Part shown: one piece after another, positions 6,638-9,793 of the stretch | How the letters are laid out: each line of letters starts with the position of its first letter | Position numbering within the stretch: position 1 is the first letter of the stretch | Assembly: GCA_007123785.1 (NCBI GenBank) | Contig: SLGL01000467.1 | Span: 1 to 9,793 of the forward strand | Length of the DNA stretch: 9,793 bases | Reading direction: 5' to 3' | Source: Balneolaceae bacterium | Lineage (GTDB): Bacteria > Bacteroidota > Rhodothermia > Balneolales > Balneolaceae | Notes under the pieces: model-generated | Told to the model about the DNA's origin: nothing | Databases searched by the model: none | Seen by the model: only the letters and a program-made list of their open reading frames with translations | Translations under genes and position numbers: made by a program

Positions 6638-8500
6638 TCAATTTCGCTTTTTCCCTTTCTTTTTATTGTTGCTCTGGCGTTTACGGTTCTTCGATGTGTC
6701 TTCCTCATCCTCTTTTTTGTTGCCCATCTGCTTGTTGATGAGTGCCTGCTGTCCGATTGAAAGCACATTGTAAACGAGGTAATAGAGGCTGAGCCCCGAA
6801 GCAAAATTGTTAAACACAAAAAGTAAAACAAAAGGGATCACATAGATGAAAGCCTTCATGTTGGGGCCACCACTTGGTGCCGCTCCGGCGCTCATCCCAC
6901 CCGAAATTTTAGACTGAAGGAACATTGCTGCCGACATCAAAAGCACAAAGCCTGCAATCTGGTCTCCCAGGAACGGAATGCTGAACGGCAGACTCAGAAT
7001 GTAATCGGGGGCAGACAGGTCGTCAGCCCATAAAAATGGCTGCTGCCGAATGATCATGGAGTTCTGGAAAAAGAAAAAGAGAGTGATCAAAATCGGGAAC
7101 TGTAACAACATAGGCAGACAGCCACCAAGCGGATTTACCTTCGCTTTGCGATAAAGTGCTATGGTTTCTTTCTGCTGTTTCTGCGGATCATCTTTGTATT
7201 TTTCCTGAATCTCTTTCATTTGCGGCTGTAGCTCTTTCATCGCTGCCATGCTCTTGAAACTCTTTTGAGTGAGCGGAAAAAGCAGAAGTTTTACGATCAC
7301 ACCAAAAAGGATGATCAGTACACCGTAATTCGAAATGAATATGCTGCCGAATGTAAAAAATGGTATCACAAGGTAACGAACAAGAGGATCGGCAAACCAT
7401 CGGATCAGTGCGTAACCGATTTCAACCACATCATAGGCATGATCGTCGAACTCCCTGAGATCATAATATTGAAGGGGACCGGCATAAAGTTCGTACGAGA
7501 GTGTGGGATGGTTTACAAAATTTGATTGTACGTAAGTTTCGTAGCGGTGTACGGTTTCCGGAAGTCCGATTTCACCATCAATTTCACCCCGGAGAATGGC
7601 TGCATTGGAGTGGGTTACCGGCTTAATGTACTGTCCGAAGAACCGGGTCTTGCTCATTACCCAGTCAATAGTACCGTTAAAATGCTGCTCTCCGGTGCCT
7701 TGTTCCCCAAGCTGAAACTTTTCACGGCCGCCTCCCAGGAAAACATTGGCTTCGGCATTTTGGGCGTCCTGGGTAAAATCTCTTTCTGTAAGGTTGAGTG
7801 CGGAAGTCCAGCCAAACTCAACATTGCTGCCGCTGATATACTGTTGTATGTCAACAAACTGAATATCCAGGTCATATGCATATTGATTGGCGTAGAAAGT
7901 GTAGTTGTAGATAATTTCAGCACCATCACCTACCCTCAGCCGATAGGAAATCTGGGTTCGTTCGTCATTGGCAAGTTCTACCAGGCCTGGATCATTTAAC
8001 GGTTCAAAAACCAGTTCATTGGTTTCGATATTATAATTCTGCTCAGAAAGAAAACCGAGTGAATAAGCAGACCGTAGCGTGTCATGAATCATCTGGACAG
8101 GCTGCTGGTCCCACGTTTGATGATTGGTAAGTGTGTATTTGATCGGTCCGCCACCCACATTCGAGAGGGTAATTTCATAAAGTGAAGTACGAATGGTGGT
8201 TATAACTGTATCGGGATAAACATGCTGACCGAAAACACCCAGAGCACGTCTGGCTTCAGGCATTTCGGTGATATCGCCGTCCAAAACAGCGTCTTCGTCA
8301 AGAAGGCCCGGTTGAGGTACCTGGCGTTCGGGATCAATATCGTCATCGAGTTCCGGGAGTTGTTCAGCCTGTGCAGCTGCTATACTGTCTCGTTCGGCTT
8401 GCCGGCGCTCCATTTCTTCAGCGGTTGGCATTGTGAACCAGGCCCAGGCAATGGTCAATGCAAAAATCAGCAGGAGTCCGGTTACGGTATTTCTGTCCAA
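6638..8500 (-). CDS. yidC: Membrane protein insertase YidC
   Basis: YidC inserts membrane proteins into the inner membrane, alone or with SecYEG. The 620-residue product has an N-terminal signal-anchor helix (7-23), an acidic linker (about 28-80), the large beta-rich periplasmic domain (about 88-345), and the conserved five-helix insertase core (about 362-592). Core signatures are 'FPLTQKSFKSMAAMKELQP' (408-426), 'KVNPLGGCLPMLLQFPI' (454-470) and 'FNNFASGLSLYY' (563-574). K404 takes the place of the groove Arg of E. coli YidC. The C-terminus is a Lys/Arg/Asn-rich tail (about 594-620), as in homologues where it contacts the ribosome. The start is TTG at 8500: the in-frame upstream TGA at 8510-8512 leaves no ATG or GTG, and 'MDRNT' is the usual YidC N-terminus. 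The rnpA stop lies only 14 bases upstream, so it is in the same operon, and a strong terminator follows. Confidence 0.97.
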   Translation of the reverse strand: MDRNTVTGLLLIFALTIAWAWFTMPTAEEMERRQAERDSIAAAQAEQLPELDDDIDPERQVPQPGLLDEDAVLDGDITEMPEARRALGVFGQHVYPDTVITTIRTSLYEITLSNVGGGPIKYTLTNHQTWDQQPVQMIHDTLRSAYSLGFLSEQNYNIETNELVFEPLNDPGLVELANDERTQISYRLRVGDGAEIIYNYTFYANQYAYDLDIQFVDIQQYISGSNVEFGWTSALNLTERDFTQDAQNAEANVFLGGGREKFQLGEQGTGEQHFNGTIDWVMSKTRFFGQYIKPVTHSNAAILRGEIDGEIGLPETVHRYETYVQSNFVNHPTLSYELYAGPLQYYDLREFDDHAYDVVEIGYALIRWFADPLVRYLVIPFFTFGSIFISNYGVLIILFGVIVKLLLFPLTQKSFKSMAAMKELQPQMKEIQEKYKDDPQKQQKETIALYRKAKVNPLGGCLPMLLQFPILITLFFFFQNSMIIRQQPFLWADDLSAPDYILSLPFSIPFLGDQIAGFVLLMSAAMFLQSKISGGMSAGAAPSGGPNMKAFIYVIPFVLLFVFNNFASGLSLYYLVYNVLSIGQQALINKQMGNKKEDEEDTSKNRKRQSNNKKKGKKRN

Positions 8501-8514
8501 AATTCTAAATCAGT

Positions 8515-8988
8515 TTAGTTTTCACTGTTGGGTGCAGGGGTTTCCGGTATTTCTTTTACTGGAAGTTTGTTTTCCAATCGCTGGAGGCGGCCCCGCAGAT
8601 TTTCAAGCATTGGAACCATCTCCTCTCTGATTTCTGCGAAAGTAACATCTGGCCTGTTGGCAATAAATACTCCATGCAGGCCAAATGTTTTTCCTGAGAA
8701 TAGTTCCTGTAAATAAAATTGGTGAGTGCGATAGACTTCTCTCAACAAACGTTTAACCCTGTTTCTTTTAACAGCACCCCGAATTTTCTTTTTTGGTGCG
8801 ATAAAACCGATAAAACAGCCCTCATCAGGATTTTGATAGATACGATATCGAAATTGGAGAGAGTTAGAATTCAGCACAGTAGATTTTTCAAATAGGCGTT
8901 GGAAGTTTCGCCTTCCGCGAAGAATTTTACTTCGCGGTAAAGAGAAATCAGGTTTTTGAGAATCCTGACTATTTCGGTCCTTTCTCAT
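8515..8988 (-). CDS. rnpA: Ribonuclease P protein component
   Basis: This is the protein subunit that helps the RNase P RNA bind pre-tRNA and mature its 5' end. From ATG 8988 the product is 157 residues, longer than the usual 110-130 because of a short N-terminal lead and a Pro/Glu-rich tail (about 138-157). It shows the family opening 'FSLPRSKILRGRRNFQRLF' (15-33) and the RNR motif 'KRNRVKRLLRE' (74-84). The codon before the ATG is GTG (8991), so initiation could be one codon earlier. There is no later start before the conserved FSLP block. The start lies inside rpmH, overlapping it by 20 bases in another frame, which implies coupled translation. The next gene is yidC, 14 bases on, with no yidD between them. 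Confidence 0.95.
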   Translation of the reverse strand: MRKDRNSQDSQKPDFSLPRSKILRGRRNFQRLFEKSTVLNSNSLQFRYRIYQNPDEGCFIGFIAPKKKIRGAVKRNRVKRLLREVYRTHQFYLQELFSGKTFGLHGVFIANRPDVTFAEIREEMVPMLENLRGRLQRLENKLPVKEIPETPAPNSEN

Positions 8989-9124
8989 CACTGACGGTGA
9001 GCTTATGCCGTCCTTTCCTTCTTCGGCGATTAATCACGGCTCTTCCGTCTTTAGACTTCATTCTTGCTCTGAAACCGTGTTTGTTCGCTCTCTTCCGTTT
9101 ACTTGGTTGATATGTGCGTTTCAT
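8969..9124 (-). CDS. rpmH: 50S ribosomal protein L34
   Basis: This is the small basic protein of the large ribosomal subunit. The 51-residue product begins MKRTYQPSKRKRANKHGF, then FRARM, DGRAVINRRRRKGRHKL, and ends VSDEKGPK. This fits the L34 signature K-R-T-[FY]-Q, the G-F-x-x-R core, and the conserved 'GR.v...RR.KGR..L' second half. Length is normal (44-52), with a slightly extended C-terminal tail. It is the first gene of the operon with rnpA and yidC, and its last 20 bases overlap the rnpA start. It is divergent from secA. A candidate promoter with a TAnnTTTG element lies about 50 bases upstream. No Shine-Dalgarno is seen. Confidence 0.97.
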   Translation of the reverse strand: MKRTYQPSKRKRANKHGFRARMKSKDGRAVINRRRRKGRHKLTVSDEKGPK

Positions 9125-9174
9125 GACCTGATTTAATTAAAATAAATTCGTAAATCCAATTTTTAGATAGACTC

Positions 9175-9205
9175 CAAAAATAAGAAGAATTTTTCTAAAT
9201 ACGAA
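9175..9205 (-). promoter_or_regulatory. Candidate promoter of the rpmH-rnpA-yidC operon
   Basis: Reading the minus strand, TTCG (9205-9202) is followed after 19 bases by TATTTTTG (9182-9175). This matches the Bacteroidota -7 element TAnnTTTG exactly, with one mismatch in the -33 TTTG. The start would fall near 9168, giving a leader of about 45 bases. A second exact -7 match, TAAATTTG, lies at 9216-9209, but no TTG stands at the right distance upstream. Which one is used cannot be told from sequence. Confidence 0.45.
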
Positions 9206-9299
9206 TCCCAAATTTATCTCGAAATTCTACTCTGAGGTTTTGCTCAATCTTTCTGCCAATATTACGTTAATTTTCTGTGTGGCGGCTTCGGCACATTTC

Positions 9300-9327
9300 T
9301 TGTTTATCTTATTTTTTTATAATTCTG
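9300..9327 (+). promoter_or_regulatory. Weak candidate promoter for secA
   Basis: TTG at 9300-9302 is followed after 17 bases by TAATTCTG (9320-9327), one mismatch from TAnnTTTG, though the spacing is shorter than the usual 19-20. It would give a leader of about 100 bases. An alternative nearer the gene is TTG (9372-9374)-n20-TAACTTGT (9395-9402), which fits the spacing but has two mismatches in -7. Both are tentative. Confidence 0.25.
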
Positions 9328-9432
9328 AATTGAAAACAGAGATGAAGAACAGAGCCGTCCTTCTGCTATTGTTGAACAACGACGGATTTAGCTGTAACTT
9401 GTGTAGTTGAACCAAAAACGACTTTTACTTAT

Positions 9433-9793
9433 ATGTTAGATCAAATTTCTAATTTCCTGACCAAAATTTTCGGGACCAAAAGCTCTAAAGACCTGAAAAA
9501 AATCTGGCCGATAGTTGATGAAATCAAAAGTTTTGAAGATGAAATCAAGGGCCTGAGCGATGAAGAGTTGAAGCAAAAAACCGAAAGTTTTAAACAATTG
9601 ATCAAAGACAGAACACAGGAAGTATCTGATCAGATTGCCGACATCAAGGAGAAGATGGGTTCAAATGATGAATCGATCACACTTGAAGATCGCAGGGAAT
9701 TTTCTGACCGGCTTGAAGAGCTTGAAGAGGAGTGGCTTGAAATCCTCGAAGATACACTCGAGGAAATTCTGACCGAAGCGTATGCAGTTCTGA
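9433..9793 (+). CDS. secA: Preprotein translocase ATPase SecA, N-terminal part (runs off window)
   Basis: SecA is the cytosolic ATPase that drives proteins through SecYEG. Only the first 120 residues are present; the frame is open at the window edge. The start 'MLDQISNFLTKIFGTKSSKD' followed by 'LSDEELKQKTESFKQLI' (41-57) and 'LTEAYAVL' (113-120) are the conserved opening segments before nucleotide-binding domain 1. Between the last two blocks lies a charged, coiled-coil-like stretch (about 58-112, rich in Glu/Lys/Asp). It is roughly three times as long as the matching piece of E. coli SecA, as I recall is usual in Bacteroidota. The Walker A region lies outside the window. ATG 9433 matches the family N-terminus; no Shine-Dalgarno is present. 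The gene is divergent from rpmH and shares its 308-base promoter region. Confidence 0.93.
   Translation, partial: MLDQISNFLTKIFGTKSSKDLKKIWPIVDEIKSFEDEIKGLSDEELKQKTESFKQLIKDRTQEVSDQIADIKEKMGSNDESITLEDRREFSDRLEELEEEWLEILEDTLEEILTEAYAVL

Larger units (their letters stand above)
9125..9432. other. Divergent rpmH/secA intergenic region
   Basis: This is a 308-base, strongly AT-rich gap without an open frame of note. The rpmH-side third carries two TAnnTTTG -7 candidates on the minus strand. The secA side carries weak promoter-like elements. A possible small hairpin with a TTCG loop occurs around 9278-9297 (GC-TTCG-GC flanked by TGT/ACA), but its stem is interrupted. An exact 5-1-5 inverted repeat TTGTT-G-AACAA lies at 9369-9379. 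I found no DnaA-box cluster, no riboswitch I recognise and no RNA gene. Confidence 0.6.

Noticed and set aside
6595..6831. Minus-strand 78-codon frame over the 3' end of yidC
   Set aside because: It is out of frame with the conserved YidC core and Lys-rich tail, and runs into the terminator stem.
7265..7525. 86-codon open frame on the plus strand
   Set aside because: It is antisense to the yidC insertase core, with no promoter or start signal; it is a shadow of the real gene.
7526..7999. 157-codon open frame on the plus strand
   Set aside because: It lies wholly antisense to the well-supported periplasmic domain of yidC, and its product resembles no family I know.
9125..9432. Replication origin beside rpmH
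   Set aside because: dnaA often lies next to rpmH, but here the neighbour is secA and no TTATCCACA-type box cluster is visible.

Overview
The window looks like a chromosomal piece from a Bacteroidota-type bacterium, most likely near the Balneolota/Rhodothermota side (for example Balneolaceae). This is inferred from four things: a stand-alone BatA-domain protein, a YidC with a long N-terminal periplasmic domain and a Lys-rich tail, a SecA start with a long charged insertion, and start codons with no Shine-Dalgarno sequence but some TAnnTTTG-type promoter elements. The placement was not tested by any search. No mobile element, CRISPR array, tRNA or rRNA is visible.

Left part (1-2721, minus strand): a two-gene unit. 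The first gene encodes a 703-residue BatA-domain/VWA/GATase-like membrane protein. The second encodes a 195-residue membrane protein of unknown function, joined to the first by an ATGA stop/start overlap. Divergent from them (2788-5490, plus strand) is a 900-residue predicted lipoprotein. Its N-terminal half is unrecognised and its C-terminal half resembles a beta-propeller with FG-GAP-like D-x-x-G loops. These three proteins are envelope proteins and their job is unknown.

Middle (5621-6535, minus strand): a stand-alone PD-(D/E)xK nuclease-like protein with the fold of the HsdR N-terminus. It has no methylase, specificity or helicase gene beside it. A strong rho-independent terminator separates it from the upstream yidC operon.

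Right part (6638-9124, minus strand): the conserved cluster rpmH-rnpA-yidC, covering ribosomal protein L34, the RNase P protein and the membrane insertase. The yidD gene often found between rnpA and yidC is missing. rpmH and rnpA overlap, and yidC starts with TTG. Divergent from rpmH, across a 308-base AT-rich promoter region, is the 5' end of secA (9433 to the window end). The right part is therefore devoted to protein synthesis and export: L34 for ribosomes, RnpA for tRNA maturation, YidC for membrane insertion and SecA as translocation motor.
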